DNA of 26,489 nt from Roseicyclus sp965662675 (GCF_965662675.1 NZ_CBFIIK010000024.1:1-26489); one strand, 5' to 3'. Counted from the stretch's first letter, positions 16,693 through 25,030 are shown. Notes: generated from the letters alone by a model not told the origin. Program-made: numbers and translations.

Positions 16693-17596
16693 CGCGCAGG
16701 CGGCGCAACAAGCCGTGGAGCGGTGCAAGCGGGCGCGCGTATAGCCATGTGCCCCCCGACACCTCCAGCGTGGCGCCAGCACCCAGTTTGAAGCGTGCAA
16801 GCCCGGCGTTGGCGGCCGTATCGCAAAGGCCCAGATCGATCGCGGACACACCCATCGCGGCCAAATCACCCATCGCGCGCCACATCAGCAGGTTATGGGC
16901 CGAGAACTTGCGCCCCTGATGATCCGACCAGCCAATCAGGTAGCTGGCCCCCGTGCCGTGCCGTGCAAAAAGCATGGCGGCAATCACCTTGCCGCCGATC
17001 CGCGCGGTATAAAGATGCAGTGCGCCCGGTGTCGCGGCCATCGCCGCGATCAGCTGGGGAGGCAGGCCGCGATAGCCGCGGTCGCGTTGCTGCGCGGCAT
17101 CGGCGCGCAAAATCCAATGTGCGGGATCGGGCGGCATGGCGCTGACGCGGATCGTCAGATCGCGCCCTTCCATACGGGCGGGGATTGTGCGCATCGCATC
17201 GCGCTGTGCGCGACGCAGGCGGTTGCGCCATTTGCCATGCATCCGCCCCAGCCAGTCCGCAGACCCGCCCGCAAGCGAAAGCACCGCCTGCTTGCGCGGC
17301 GCTGCAAGCGGGATATATCCGGCCCGGTAAAGCGCCAAGCCCTCGCAGGGGCGCCCGGCATTGACCACCAGCCAAGCTGCGCCGAGGTCTGCCCCCATCC
17401 CGCAAGCTGCATCGATGCCACGCAGATTTGCGCATGATGAAAGCGCGACCTTGCCCAAAGGCCCGAGCGAACGGCGCAAGACAAGCGCCTCGCCCCCCTT
17501 TGTGCAAAAGCGTTGCGCGTCAGCGCCGATCCGGCGCAGCGCATCATGATAAAGCTGTGATTGCTGCAGCGGCAGCGCGTGCTGGGTCATATCCAT
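16625..17596 (-). CDS. FemAB/GNAT-like acyltransferase, function unknown
   Basis: 323 residues from the ATG at 17596 (another at 17590); neither has a clear Shine-Dalgarno. The middle and C-terminal parts look like the Acetyltransf_6/FemAB fold: WLGRMHGKWRNRLRRAQRDA, LHLYTARIGGKVIAAMLFAR, YLIGWSDHQGRKFSAHNLLM and then WRAMGDLAAMGVSAIDLGLC. Such proteins transfer amino-acyl or acyl groups, often for envelope or exopolysaccharide; no substrate can be named. The C-terminal ~35 residues are Pro/Arg/Ala-rich and run antisense into the end of the OlsB-type gene, so they may be a late extension. The gene is 36 bases downstream of tyrS on the same strand. Confidence 0.75.
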   Translation of the reverse strand: MDMTQHALPLQQSQLYHDALRRIGADAQRFCTKGGEALVLRRSLGPLGKVALSSCANLRGIDAACGMGADLGAAWLVVNAGRPCEGLALYRAGYIPLAAPRKQAVLSLAGGSADWLGRMHGKWRNRLRRAQRDAMRTIPARMEGRDLTIRVSAMPPDPAHWILRADAAQQRDRGYRGLPPQLIAAMAATPGALHLYTARIGGKVIAAMLFARHGTGASYLIGWSDHQGRKFSAHNLLMWRAMGDLAAMGVSAIDLGLCDTAANAGLARFKLGAGATLEVSGGTWLYARPLAPLHGLLRRLRATPPPHATTVHGPAARRGFQAP

Positions 17597-17632
17597 GGGC
17601 GCGAGCTTGCCGCACCCATGGTTAAATTTCTC

Positions 17633-18886
17633 TTAGCCTGCCAGCACAACCAGCGCGTGGCGTTTTTTGCCCGCCGAAAGCTTGATGGGCTGTGCAAGCG
17701 CGGCGGTGGTGATCATCTGGCCTGCATCCGTGATCGCCGCGTCGTTCATCCGCGCGCCCCCTTCGGCGATCAGGCGCTTGGCCTCTTTGCCCGAGGCGGC
17801 AAGACCCGCGCGCGTGATCAACTGCGCCACCGAAATACCATCGCCGATCTCGGCCGTGGCAAGGGTCAGCGTCGGCAAATCCTCGCCCGCCCCGCCGCGC
17901 TCGAAAACCTCGCGCGCGGTGGCCTCGGCTGTGGTGGCTGCCTCGGCCCCGTGCAAAAGCGTTGTCACCGCATTGGCCAAAATGATCTTGGCGGCGTTGA
18001 TCTCTGAGCCCTGCAGCGCACCCAAGCGGTCGCATTCGGCCACCGGCAATTCGGTGTAGAGCTTGAGGAAGCGGCCCACATCGGCATCGGTGGTATTGCG
18101 CCAGAATTGCCAGAACTCATAGGGGCTGAGCATCTCGCCATCGAGCCAGATCGCGCCACCTTGCGACTTGCCCATCTTGCGCCCGTCCGATGTGGTCAAG
18201 AGCGGTGTGGTCAGCCCGAAGATCTGCGCATCCACCACCCGGCGGGTCAGGTCGATCCCGTTGACGATATTGCCCCATTGATCCGAGCCGCCCATTTGCA
18301 GCACGCAACCCTCGCGGCGGTAAAGCTCGAGGAAATCATAGGCCTGCAAGATCATGTAGTTGAATTCGAGGAACGACAGGCTTTGCTCGCGGTCCAGCCG
18401 CGATTTGACGCTTTCAAAGGACAGCATCCGGTTGACCGAGAAATGCCGCCCGATATCACGCAGGAATTCGAGATAGTTCAGCCCATCGAGCCATTCGGCG
18501 TTATTGAGCATCATGGCCTCAGTAGGGCTGTCGCCATAATCAAGGTAGCGGCCAAAAACGCGCTGCATCCCCGCGATATTGGCGTCGATCTGGTCGGGGG
18601 TCAGCAGGGGGCGCTCATCGGCGCGAAAGCTGGGATCGCCCACCTTGGTTGTGCCGCCTCCCATGAGGGTGATGGGGCGGTTGCCGGTCTTTTGCCACCA
18701 TCTGAGCAGCATGATGTTGAGCAGATGCCCGACATGCAGCGATTTGGCGGTCGCGTCATAGCCGATATAGCAGGTGACGGGCCCCGCGATCAGCGCCGCG
18801 TCAAGGCCTTGCAGATCGGTGCAATCGGCCAGGAAGCCGCGCGCGATGATCTCGCGCAGGAATTCCGATTTGGGCTGGTAGGTCAT
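17633..18886 (-). CDS. tyrS: Tyrosine--tRNA ligase
   Basis: 417 residues from the ATG at 18886, which has GAGG four bases upstream; an ATG at 18901 is less likely. Class I synthetase: the HIGH motif is HVGH (51-54) and the KMSKS loop is KMGKS (237-241), a common variant. The tyrosine pocket is seen in CYIGYDATAKSLHVGH, MILQAYDFLELY and QMGGSDQWGNIVNGIDL. The C-terminal ~80 residues are an S4-type RNA-binding domain (AGLAASGKEAKRLIAEGGAR). It is divergent from anmK with only 56 bases between the starts. Confidence 0.96.
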   Translation of the reverse strand: MTYQPKSEFLREIIARGFLADCTDLQGLDAALIAGPVTCYIGYDATAKSLHVGHLLNIMLLRWWQKTGNRPITLMGGGTTKVGDPSFRADERPLLTPDQIDANIAGMQRVFGRYLDYGDSPTEAMMLNNAEWLDGLNYLEFLRDIGRHFSVNRMLSFESVKSRLDREQSLSFLEFNYMILQAYDFLELYRREGCVLQMGGSDQWGNIVNGIDLTRRVVDAQIFGLTTPLLTTSDGRKMGKSQGGAIWLDGEMLSPYEFWQFWRNTTDADVGRFLKLYTELPVAECDRLGALQGSEINAAKIILANAVTTLLHGAEAATTAEATAREVFERGGAGEDLPTLTLATAEIGDGISVAQLITRAGLAASGKEAKRLIAEGGARMNDAAITDAGQMITTAALAQPIKLSAGKKRHALVVLAG

Positions 18887-18942
18887 CGGGCCTCGGTCCA
18901 TGCTCGTGCGGTGTATGGGGCGAGGCTATAGCGGGCAGTGCG

Positions 18943-20058
18943 GTGAAGGGAAAGAGTGACCAGAGCAAACGCCTGCGCGTGGTGGGCGCGATGTCGGGCA
19001 CCTCGATGGATGGGGTGGACATGGCCGTGATCGAAACCGACGGGATGGCGGTGACAGGCTTTGGCGAGACACGCTACCGCGCCTACACGCCCCAAGAGCG
19101 CGCCACGATCCGCGAAAGCCTTGGCCGTTGGCCCGGTGAGGCAGGCGTGGCCGAGGCAGCCCGCATCGTCGAAGACGCCCATCTCGACGTCTTGGCCGAC
19201 ATCATGGGCAAGACGGATATCGCGGCATTCGGTTTTCATGGCCAGACCTTGGCGCATGATCCGGCGGGCGGGCGCACCCATCAAGCGGGCGATGGCGCGC
19301 GGCTCGCGTCAGTCTCCGGAGTGACGACGGTCTGGGATTTCCGTTCGAACGATATGGCGCTGGGCGGGCAGGGCGCGCCCTTGGCCCCATTCTATCACTG
19401 GGCCTTGGCGCGCTTCATTGGGGCGACGGGGCCGGTGGCCTTTCTCAACCTTGGCGGGGTGGGCAATATCACTTGGGTCGATCCCGCAATTGATGCGCCC
19501 CAATTGCCGGGGGCTTGCGTGGCATTCGACACCGGACCGGCCAATGCGCCGATCGATGATCTGATCTTTGCCCGGCGGGGCCAAAGATTTGACCAAGACG
19601 GGGCCCTGACCCGTCAGGGCCGGGTGGATGCCGAGACGGTGGCCGTGTTTCTCGATGATGTCTATTTCCGCCGTATGCCGCCCAAATCACTCGACCGCGA
19701 TGCCTTTCCCGATCTGGGCCGTTGGGTCGCGGGCATGGCGGATGCCGATGCGGTGGCCACTTTGGCGGCTTGCGCGGCGGGTGCGGTATCGCAGGCGATG
19801 GAGCATCTGCCGAGCCCGCCCTTGCAGGTCTATGTCACCGGCGGCGGGCGGCATAATCCGGGGCTGATGGAGATGTTGGCGGCCGCGCTGGATCGTCCGG
19901 CCCTGCCGGTCGAGGCGGTAGGTCTTGATGGCGATATGCTCGAGGCGCAGGCCTTTGCTTATCTGGCCGCGCGCGTGCTTCTGGGTCTGCCGACCTCGGC
20001 GCCGATGACCACCGGGGTGGCGGCGCCTGTCGGGGGCGGGCGGGTGAGCCGGGTGTGA
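18943..20058 (+). CDS. anmK: Anhydro-N-acetylmuramic acid kinase
   Basis: 371 residues from a GTG at 18943. AnmK phosphorylates and opens 1,6-anhydro-MurNAc to MurNAc-6-phosphate during peptidoglycan recycling. The ATP-binding GAMSGTSMDGVDMAVIETDG opens the protein. FGFHGQTLAHDP, LNLGGVGNITWV, FDTGPANAPIDDL, and VTGGGRHNPGLM complete the family pattern. No ATG lies in frame before the GAMSGTS motif, so GTG (or a later GTG) must be used; the Shine-Dalgarno is weak. A GGGGGC/GCCCCC hairpin and a dispersed motif follow the stop. Confidence 0.94.
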   Translation: MKGKSDQSKRLRVVGAMSGTSMDGVDMAVIETDGMAVTGFGETRYRAYTPQERATIRESLGRWPGEAGVAEAARIVEDAHLDVLADIMGKTDIAAFGFHGQTLAHDPAGGRTHQAGDGARLASVSGVTTVWDFRSNDMALGGQGAPLAPFYHWALARFIGATGPVAFLNLGGVGNITWVDPAIDAPQLPGACVAFDTGPANAPIDDLIFARRGQRFDQDGALTRQGRVDAETVAVFLDDVYFRRMPPKSLDRDAFPDLGRWVAGMADADAVATLAACAAGAVSQAMEHLPSPPLQVYVTGGGRHNPGLMEMLAAALDRPALPVEAVGLDGDMLEAQAFAYLAARVLLGLPTSAPMTTGVAAPVGGGRVSRV

Positions 20059-20068
20059 GAGCGGATAT

Positions 20069-20083
20069 GGGGGCTCTGCCCCC
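20069..20083 (+). terminator. Short GC hairpin after anmK
   Basis: GGGGGC-TCT-GCCCCC, six pairs with a three-base loop, 11 bases past the anmK stop. It is followed by AAGCCCCCGGAGTATTTT, so a modest T run lies about 14 bases later. It forms one unit with repeat copy D. Confidence 0.5.
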
Positions 20084-20091
20084 AAGCCCCC

Positions 20092-20118
20092 GGAGTATTT
20101 TCGAAGCAAAGATGAAGC
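20092..20118 (+). repeat. Dispersed 3' motif, copy D (divergent)
   Basis: GGAGTATTTT, CGAAGC, AAAGATGAAGC. It has the same GTATTT ... AAAGATGAAG layout as copies A-C but with two extra bases in the middle and GGAG in place of GCG. It lies 33 bases after the anmK stop, in the sense orientation, directly behind the hairpin. Confidence 0.55.
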
Positions 20119-20123
20119 AGGGA

Positions 20124-21023
20124 TCAGGTACGGGCCGCCCGCGCCGTGCGGATCAGCGTGACCGTATAAAGGATCAGGGCGAGCCAGATCAGTGGAAAGG
20201 CTACAGCGCGCGCCGGGCCGAAGGGCTCGTTGAAGACGAAGACCGCGATAAGAAAGATCATCGTGGGCGCGATATATTGCAAAATGCCCATGGTCGAAAG
20301 CCTGAGCCCCTTGGCGCCATTGGCATAAAGCATGAGCGGGATGGCCGTGACCGCACCCGTGCCGATCAACAGTGCAATATCGGTCCAGCTTCCTGTGACG
20401 AAGGCCGCATCAGGGCCGTGCCACACGAGATAGGCCAAGGCTGCAGGCGAGAGCAGCAAGACCTCGAGCAAGAAACCTTGATTGGGGCCGATTGGCAGCG
20501 TCTTGCGCAAGAAACCGTAGATGCCGAAGGTCGTCATCAAGACGAGTGCGACCCAAGGCAATACACCTGCGGAGACGGTCAAGATACCCACCGCCAGCCC
20601 TGCCAGAGCCACCGCTATCCACTGCATGCGCGCCAGCTTTTCGCGCAGCAAGATCGCGCCCAAAGCCACAGAGAACAGCGGGTTGATGTAATAGCCCAAG
20701 GCTGCATCGAGCGCCCGGTCATTGGCGATGGCCCAGACATAGACGCCCCAATTGACCGAGATCAGCGCCGCCGTGACTGCCGCCATGCCGACCATGCGCG
20801 GCGTCTTCAGCGCACGGATGACATCGTCTGTGCGCCCCAGCGCGATCAGGATCGCGCCTGCGATCGGCACCGACCACAAGATCCGGTGGGCGATGATCTC
20901 GACCGGTGGAATATGGATGATGGCCTTCATGTAAAGCGGCAAGAAACCCCACATGAGATAGGCGGAGACGGCATAGGCAAAGCCTGCCGCGCTGTCGCCG
21001 TTCTGGGTGGTGGGGGTTTTCAT
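20124..21023 (-). CDS. rarD: RarD family EamA transporter
   Basis: 299 residues with about ten hydrophobic segments, the two-times-five EamA layout of the drug/metabolite transporter superfamily, in the inner membrane. RarD marks are AYLMWGFLPLYMKAI near the start, VEIIAHRILWSVPIAG and NWGVYVWAIANDRALDAALG, then YYINPLFSVALGAILLREKL in the first half and GLRLSTMGILQYIAPTMIFL in the second. The substrate is not established; the name comes from an old chloramphenicol phenotype. It converges with anmK and follows the cupin gene by 44 bases on the same strand. Confidence 0.92.
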   Translation of the reverse strand: MKTPTTQNGDSAAGFAYAVSAYLMWGFLPLYMKAIIHIPPVEIIAHRILWSVPIAGAILIALGRTDDVIRALKTPRMVGMAAVTAALISVNWGVYVWAIANDRALDAALGYYINPLFSVALGAILLREKLARMQWIAVALAGLAVGILTVSAGVLPWVALVLMTTFGIYGFLRKTLPIGPNQGFLLEVLLLSPAALAYLVWHGPDAAFVTGSWTDIALLIGTGAVTAIPLMLYANGAKGLRLSTMGILQYIAPTMIFLIAVFVFNEPFGPARAVAFPLIWLALILYTVTLIRTARAART

Positions 21024-21067
21024 CGCACTGGCCTAGCCCATTGCGCGGGCGGCGGCGAGAGGGGAAA

Positions 21068-21487
21068 TCAGCCGCGCGGGATATCGAAGCCCGGGGCCGC
21101 AAGCGTAAAGCCCTCAAATTGGAAACCCGGCGAGACGGTGCAAGACACCAGCGTGAAATCGCCCGTCGTACGCGCGGCCTGCCAGTGGTTTTCGGGCACG
21201 ATGATCTGCGGCGCGCCGCGGGCCAGATCGGGGGTCAGCAGATGGTCGATGGCAGGCCCCGTGTCGCTGTCCGCCAGCGACAAGACGAGCGGTGCGCCCG
21301 CGTGGTAAAGCCAAATCTCGGTTGCGTCGACCTTGTGCCAATGGCTGGCTTGGCCCGATTTGAGCAGGAAATAGATGCAGGTGCCGCTGGGCCGCCCGTC
21401 GTTCCCTGCCACCCATGTCTGGCGATAGAAGCCGCCCTCGGGATGGGGGGCGAGGTTCAGATGGGCGATGATCTGATCGGGGGTCAT
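21068..21487 (-). CDS. Cupin domain protein (DUF985)
   Basis: 139 residues from the ATG at 21487. The family pattern is clear: LAPHPEGGFYRQTW, CIYFLLKSGQASHWHKVDAT, EIWLYHAGAPLVL and the C-terminal VSPGFQFEGFTLA. A single-domain beta barrel with SHWHK as likely metal or sugar contact; the reaction is unknown, though sugar binding or epimerase-like roles have been proposed for relatives. The ATG overlaps the HAD gene stop by four bases (ATGA), so it is the third cistron behind eno. Confidence 0.85.
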   Translation of the reverse strand: MTPDQIIAHLNLAPHPEGGFYRQTWVAGNDGRPSGTCIYFLLKSGQASHWHKVDATEIWLYHAGAPLVLSLADSDTGPAIDHLLTPDLARGAPQIIVPENHWQAARTTGDFTLVSCTVSPGFQFEGFTLAAPGFDIPRG

Positions 21488-22161
21488 GAGGCCAGCTGCC
21501 TTCCAAGATCGTGGAAATCCTGAGCGATGATATCCCAAGCCGCCTCGGGCGCCAGATCTGTGGTCTGCGCCGGCCCGTGTTCGGTCGGGCGCGGGATGAA
21601 GCCGGTCTTAAGGCCCGCCGCGCGGGCTGCCACCAGATCGTCATTATGCGCGGCCACCATCATCACCTGATCGGGGGGCAGACGCAGCGCGGCGCAGGCG
21701 GCCAGATAGACCCCCGGCTTGGGCTTGTAATCCTGCGCGATCTCGGCGCCCAAGATGCAATCCCACGGCAGCCCGGCATGGCGCGCCAGCCGCGTCATCA
21801 GCGCGATGGAGCCGTTCGAGCAAGGCGCGATGATGTGATGCGCCTTGAGTGCCGCCAGCCCGGCCACCACATCGCGCCAGGGGTCGAGCCTTTCCCACGC
21901 GTGGGAAAGGTCATCGGGCGCTGTCACGCCGAAATCCGCCGCCACGCGGTGCAGGTTCTCGCGGTGCAGATCGTCGAGCGCCACGTAGCCCCTCCCGCCC
22001 TCGCGGATGCGGGCCATGGCGGGGTCGTATTCGGCCCGCCATGCGGTGGCGAAAGCGGTGGCATCGACCCCGGGCAGAACCGCCGCCACCTCGCGCGCCA
22101 CGGCGCTGCGCCAATCGACGCAGGTGCCGAAGACGTCGAAGATGAGGGCCCGAACCCTCAT
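21484..22161 (-). CDS. Haloacid dehalogenase type II family hydrolase
   Basis: 225 residues. HAD signature I is LIFDVFGTCVDW (nucleophile Asp near residue 9), motif II CSNGS, the lysine motif DYKPKPGVY, and the acidic motif HNDDLVAARAAG. By layout it belongs to the type II 2-haloacid dehalogenase group. In characterised enzymes the last motif reads S-x-N-x-x-D, whereas here it reads AAHNDDL, so true dehalogenase activity is uncertain and a phosphatase role is possible. The ATG overlaps the eno stop by four bases and its stop overlaps the cupin start. Confidence 0.85.
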   Translation of the reverse strand: MRVRALIFDVFGTCVDWRSAVAREVAAVLPGVDATAFATAWRAEYDPAMARIREGGRGYVALDDLHRENLHRVAADFGVTAPDDLSHAWERLDPWRDVVAGLAALKAHHIIAPCSNGSIALMTRLARHAGLPWDCILGAEIAQDYKPKPGVYLAACAALRLPPDQVMMVAAHNDDLVAARAAGLKTGFIPRPTEHGPAQTTDLAPEAAWDIIAQDFHDLGRQLAS

Positions 22162-23435
22162 CCCCGCAGGATCGAGCGGCCCGCGTAAACGGCGGTCTCG
22201 CCCAACATCTCCTCGATCCGGATTAGCTGATTGTATTTCGCGAGCCGGTCCGAGCGGGCGAGCGAGCCGGTCTTGATCTGTCCGCAGTTGGTGGCGACCG
22301 CCAGATCGGCGATGGTGGCATCCTCGGTCTCGCCCGAGCGGTGCGACATGACGCAGGTCATCCGGTTGCGCTGGGCCATGTTCACGGCGGCGAGGGTTTC
22401 CGACAGCGTACCGATCTGATTGACCTTGACCAAAAGCGCGTTGCCGCAGCCCTTTTCGATGCCTTCGGCCAGACGGGCGGGGTTGGTGACGAAAAGATCG
22501 TCGCCCACCAGCTGCACCCGGTTGCCCAAGGTTTCTGTCAGCGCGCGCCACCCCTCCCAGTCATCTTCGGAACAGCCGTCTTCGATGGACAGGATCGGGT
22601 AGTCATCGACCAACGCCGCCAGATAAGCGACGTTTTCGTCCGATGTCAGGGTTTTTCCTTCACCAGCATAGATATAGCGGCCATCCTTGAAGTATTCGGT
22701 TGCGGCGCAATCAAGTGCCAGCATGATATCATCGCCCGGCTTGTAGCCTGCTTTTTCGATAGATTTCAAAATGAAATCAAGTGCATCGCGGGTAGAGCTG
22801 AGGTTGGGGGCGAAACCGCCCTCATCACCGATTCCGGTCGACAGGCCCGCCGCCGAAAGCTCTTTCTTCAGCGTGTGAAAGACCTCGGCGCCGATGCGCA
22901 CCGCATCCGCGATCGAGTCGGCCGCGACCGGCATGATCATGAATTCCTGAATGTCGATCGGGTTATCGGCATGCTCGCCGCCATTGATGATATTCATCAT
23001 CGGCACGGGCAAAAGCCGCGCCGCCGTGCCGCCGACATAGCGGAAAAGCGGCTGGGCGGTGTATTCGGCGGCAGCCTTGGCCACGGCGAGGCTGACGCCC
23101 AAGATCGCATTCGCTCCAAGCCGGCCCTTGTTGTCGGTGCCGTCCATCTCGCACATGGCGGCGTCGATCGCCTCTTGCTCGGTGGCGTCAAAACCTACCA
23201 GCGCATCGGCGATCTCGCCGTTCACGGCGGCGACGGCCCCCAACACGCCCTTGCCCATGTAGCGGCCCTTGTCGCCATCGCGCTTTTCCACCGCCTCATA
23301 GGCGCCGGTCGAGGCCCCCGAAGGCACGGCGGCACGCCCCATGGAGCCATCCTCGAGCGTGACATCGACTTCGACGGTGGGATTGCCGCGGCTGTCGAGA
23401 ATCTCGCGGGCGTGAATATCGGTGATGAAGCTCAT
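22158..23435 (-). CDS. eno: Enolase
   Basis: 425 residues, the standard length; it interconverts 2-phosphoglycerate and phosphoenolpyruvate in glycolysis. The N-terminus ITDIHAREILDSRGNPTVEV, the catalytic Glu in GIGDEGGF (E205), the metal ligands in LALDC, SIEDG and GDDLF, the catalytic Lys in LLVKVNQ (K337), and the signature SHRSGETEDATIADLAVA (364-381) are all intact. AAGGGGA lies six bases before the ATG. The last codons overlap the HAD-type gene (ATGA). Confidence 0.98.
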   Translation of the reverse strand: MSFITDIHAREILDSRGNPTVEVDVTLEDGSMGRAAVPSGASTGAYEAVEKRDGDKGRYMGKGVLGAVAAVNGEIADALVGFDATEQEAIDAAMCEMDGTDNKGRLGANAILGVSLAVAKAAAEYTAQPLFRYVGGTAARLLPVPMMNIINGGEHADNPIDIQEFMIMPVAADSIADAVRIGAEVFHTLKKELSAAGLSTGIGDEGGFAPNLSSTRDALDFILKSIEKAGYKPGDDIMLALDCAATEYFKDGRYIYAGEGKTLTSDENVAYLAALVDDYPILSIEDGCSEDDWEGWRALTETLGNRVQLVGDDLFVTNPARLAEGIEKGCGNALLVKVNQIGTLSETLAAVNMAQRNRMTCVMSHRSGETEDATIADLAVATNCGQIKTGSLARSDRLAKYNQLIRIEEMLGETAVYAGRSILRG

Positions 23436-23465
23436 TGATGGTCCCCTTGGGTCGGATTTGGCCGC

Positions 23466-23494
23466 TCTATAGCAAGCCTTGCCGCATATGCGAA
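23466..23494 (-). promoter_or_regulatory. Candidate promoter of eno
   Basis: Minus strand: TTCGCA (23494-23489) as -35, 17-base spacer, TATAGA (23471-23466) as -10, each matching the sigma70 consensus at four of six positions. It lies in the 93-base gap between the upstream transporter stop and eno. Consensus match only. Confidence 0.4.
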
Positions 23495-23528
23495 GGGGAT
23501 TGGCGGCGATGGTGATGCGGCCAATGGG

Positions 23529-24389
23529 TCAGGCTGTTTGGTGCAACTTCCGCTCGCGCCAAAGGCTATAAAGACCTGTTGCGATGACGATGCTCACGCC
23601 AAGCAGCGTCAGGCCGTCGATGGTTTCGTCAAAGACGACCAGCGCGATGAAAAAGGCAAATACCAGCCGCGTGTAGCGAAAGGGGGTTACCGCGGCGATC
23701 TCGCCCACCCGCATGGCGGCGGTGATCGCGAAATAGGCCACCATGCCCGACAGGATCGCGGCGGGGATACTCAGCCCGATCGTCGGCGTGGGCCAGACCC
23801 AGCCGCCCGCGACCAGCAGCACACCGCCCCCCGCAAGTGCCAGCGCGGCGAAGCTGTAGCTGGCCAAAAGCGGCGTCGGCACCGATTTGGGTACCGGCCG
23901 NNNNNNNNNNAAGGACAGGCCAATAGCTGCAGCGACCGCGTAAAGGATATCGGGGTCGAATGTCTCGGCCCCGGGCCGCAAGATCAACAAGACCCCGCAA
24001 AGGCCGATGCCGATGGCCAGCCAGCGCCGCCAGCCGACCTTTTCGCCCAAGAAAATCGCGGCCCCCAAGGTGACCAAGAGCGGGTTGGCCTGGATGACCG
24101 CCGACAAGGTCGACAAGGGGATGCGCGACAGCGCGATCACGAAGCAGACGGTCGCGAAAACCTCGGCCAAGTTGCGCAACATGACGGGGCGCATCAGCAA
24201 GACTGGGCTGATCCAAGCATGGCCCTGCAGCCGCGCCCATATCCCGAACAAGACCGCACCGCCCATGCCGAAAAGAAACAGGATTTGCCAAACGGGCATC
24301 TCGCGCGCGGCGAAGACCATGAACATGTCGGTCAGCGCAAAGGCCAGCATGGCAAGCGTCATCCACGCCATGCCTTTGAGATTGTCCAT
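23529..24389 (-). CDS. DMT superfamily (EamA) transporter, interrupted by an assembly gap
   Basis: About 286 residues with roughly ten hydrophobic segments, starting MDNLKGMAWMTLAMLAFALT. The first EamA half ends near RLAIGIGLCGVLLILRPGAE-type sequence; the second begins after the gap with RPVPKSVPTPLLASYSFAAL. Motifs such as SAVIQANPLLVTLGAAIFLG, EKVGWRRW and AAVTPFRYTRLVFAFF are typical. The substrate is unknown. Ten N (23901-23910) fall in the cytoplasmic link between the halves; the frame is kept across them, but relatives have a few more residues here, so the true sequence may be longer. It lies downstream of the Fur-family gene on the same strand. Confidence 0.85.
   Translation of the reverse strand: MDNLKGMAWMTLAMLAFALTDMFMVFAAREMPVWQILFLFGMGGAVLFGIWARLQGHAWISPVLLMRPVMLRNLAEVFATVCFVIALSRIPLSTLSAVIQANPLLVTLGAAIFLGEKVGWRRWLAIGIGLCGVLLILRPGAETFDPDILYAVAAAIGLSXXXXRPVPKSVPTPLLASYSFAALALAGGGVLLVAGGWVWPTPTIGLSIPAAILSGMVAYFAITAAMRVGEIAAVTPFRYTRLVFAFFIALVVFDETIDGLTLLGVSIVIATGLYSLWRERKLHQTA
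23901..23910. other. Assembly gap (10 N)
   Basis: Ten undetermined bases inside the transporter gene. The adjoining codons read ..AAIGLS before and RPVPKS after. A fixed run of 10 is typical of scaffolding and need not be the true length. Confidence 0.95.
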
Positions 24390-24458
24390 CTTCGCCGCCT
24401 ATGTCGCCCGTCAACCTTGGCTTAGCCCGCCCGGGCGACCGATGAAAGCGCCAAGATG

Positions 24459-24486
24459 CGCCCTTCATCTTTCCCCAAATACGCAA
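24459..24486 (-). repeat. Dispersed 3' motif, copy B
   Basis: Minus strand: TTGCGTATTT, GGGG, AAAGATGAAGGGCG. It begins 28 bases past the stop of the Fur-family gene, in the sense orientation, in the gap before the transporter gene. Confidence 0.65.
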
Positions 24487-24514
24487 GCTCGGCACTGGCC
24501 GCGGCCGCGCCCTT

Positions 24515-24928
24515 TCATCCCTTGCGGATCGGCACGCCGTAAAGCTCCAGCTTGTGACCTTTCAGCCGATAGCCCAGCTTGGCCGCGATCTTTTCTTGCA
24601 GCGCTTCGATCTCGGGGTCGACGAATTCGATCACCTCGCCTGAATGCATATCGATCAGGTGGTCGTGATGATCACGCTCGGCATCCTCGTAGCGCGCGCG
24701 GCCATCGCCGAATTCGAGCCGTTCCAGAATACCCGACTCCTCGAACAGCTTGACCGTGCGATAGACCGTGGCGATCGAGATGCGCGGATCGCGCGCACTG
24801 GCGCGGGTATAGAGTTCCTCGACATCGGGATGGTCGGTCGACGCCTCCAGCACCTGTGCGATCACGCGGCGTTGTTCTGTCATGCGCAGGCCCTTGGCCT
24901 CACAACGCGCCTCGATCGTGTCGTTCAT
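24515..24928 (-). CDS. Fur family transcriptional regulator, Mur-like
   Basis: 137 residues from the ATG at 24928; a longer frame to 25108 has no homology. The winged helix is GLRMTEQRRVIAQVLEAS then VEELYTRASARDPRISIATV and YRTVKLFEESGILERLEF. The metal site is rich in His: DHHDH (86-90), H95 and H125. The paired CxxC structural zinc motifs of E. coli Fur are absent; only C9 is present. In alphaproteobacteria Fur-family proteins of this type commonly act as Mur, repressing manganese uptake, so a manganese role is inferred. It is divergent from the frameshifted transporter, with 102 bases between the starts. Confidence 0.88.
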   Translation of the reverse strand: MNDTIEARCEAKGLRMTEQRRVIAQVLEASTDHPDVEELYTRASARDPRISIATVYRTVKLFEESGILERLEFGDGRARYEDAERDHHDHLIDMHSGEVIEFVDPEIEALQEKIAAKLGYRLKGHKLELYGVPIRKG

Positions 24929-25030
24929 GCACAGCCCTCGGGGATTGCGGATCTCGGTGGATGGTTTACGGGATTTGGGCGGGCGAGAAAAGACGCGACC
25001 GCCTTGGTGTCGCGCGCGCGGGGGAGTCAA

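Noticed and set aside
22341..23438. Long open frame (365 codons) antisense to almost the whole of eno
   Set aside because: Long antisense frames are expected opposite high-GC genes with strong third-position bias; the product is His/Arg/Gly-rich with no recognisable domain. The same applies to the frames at 5713-6765 and 20055-21308.
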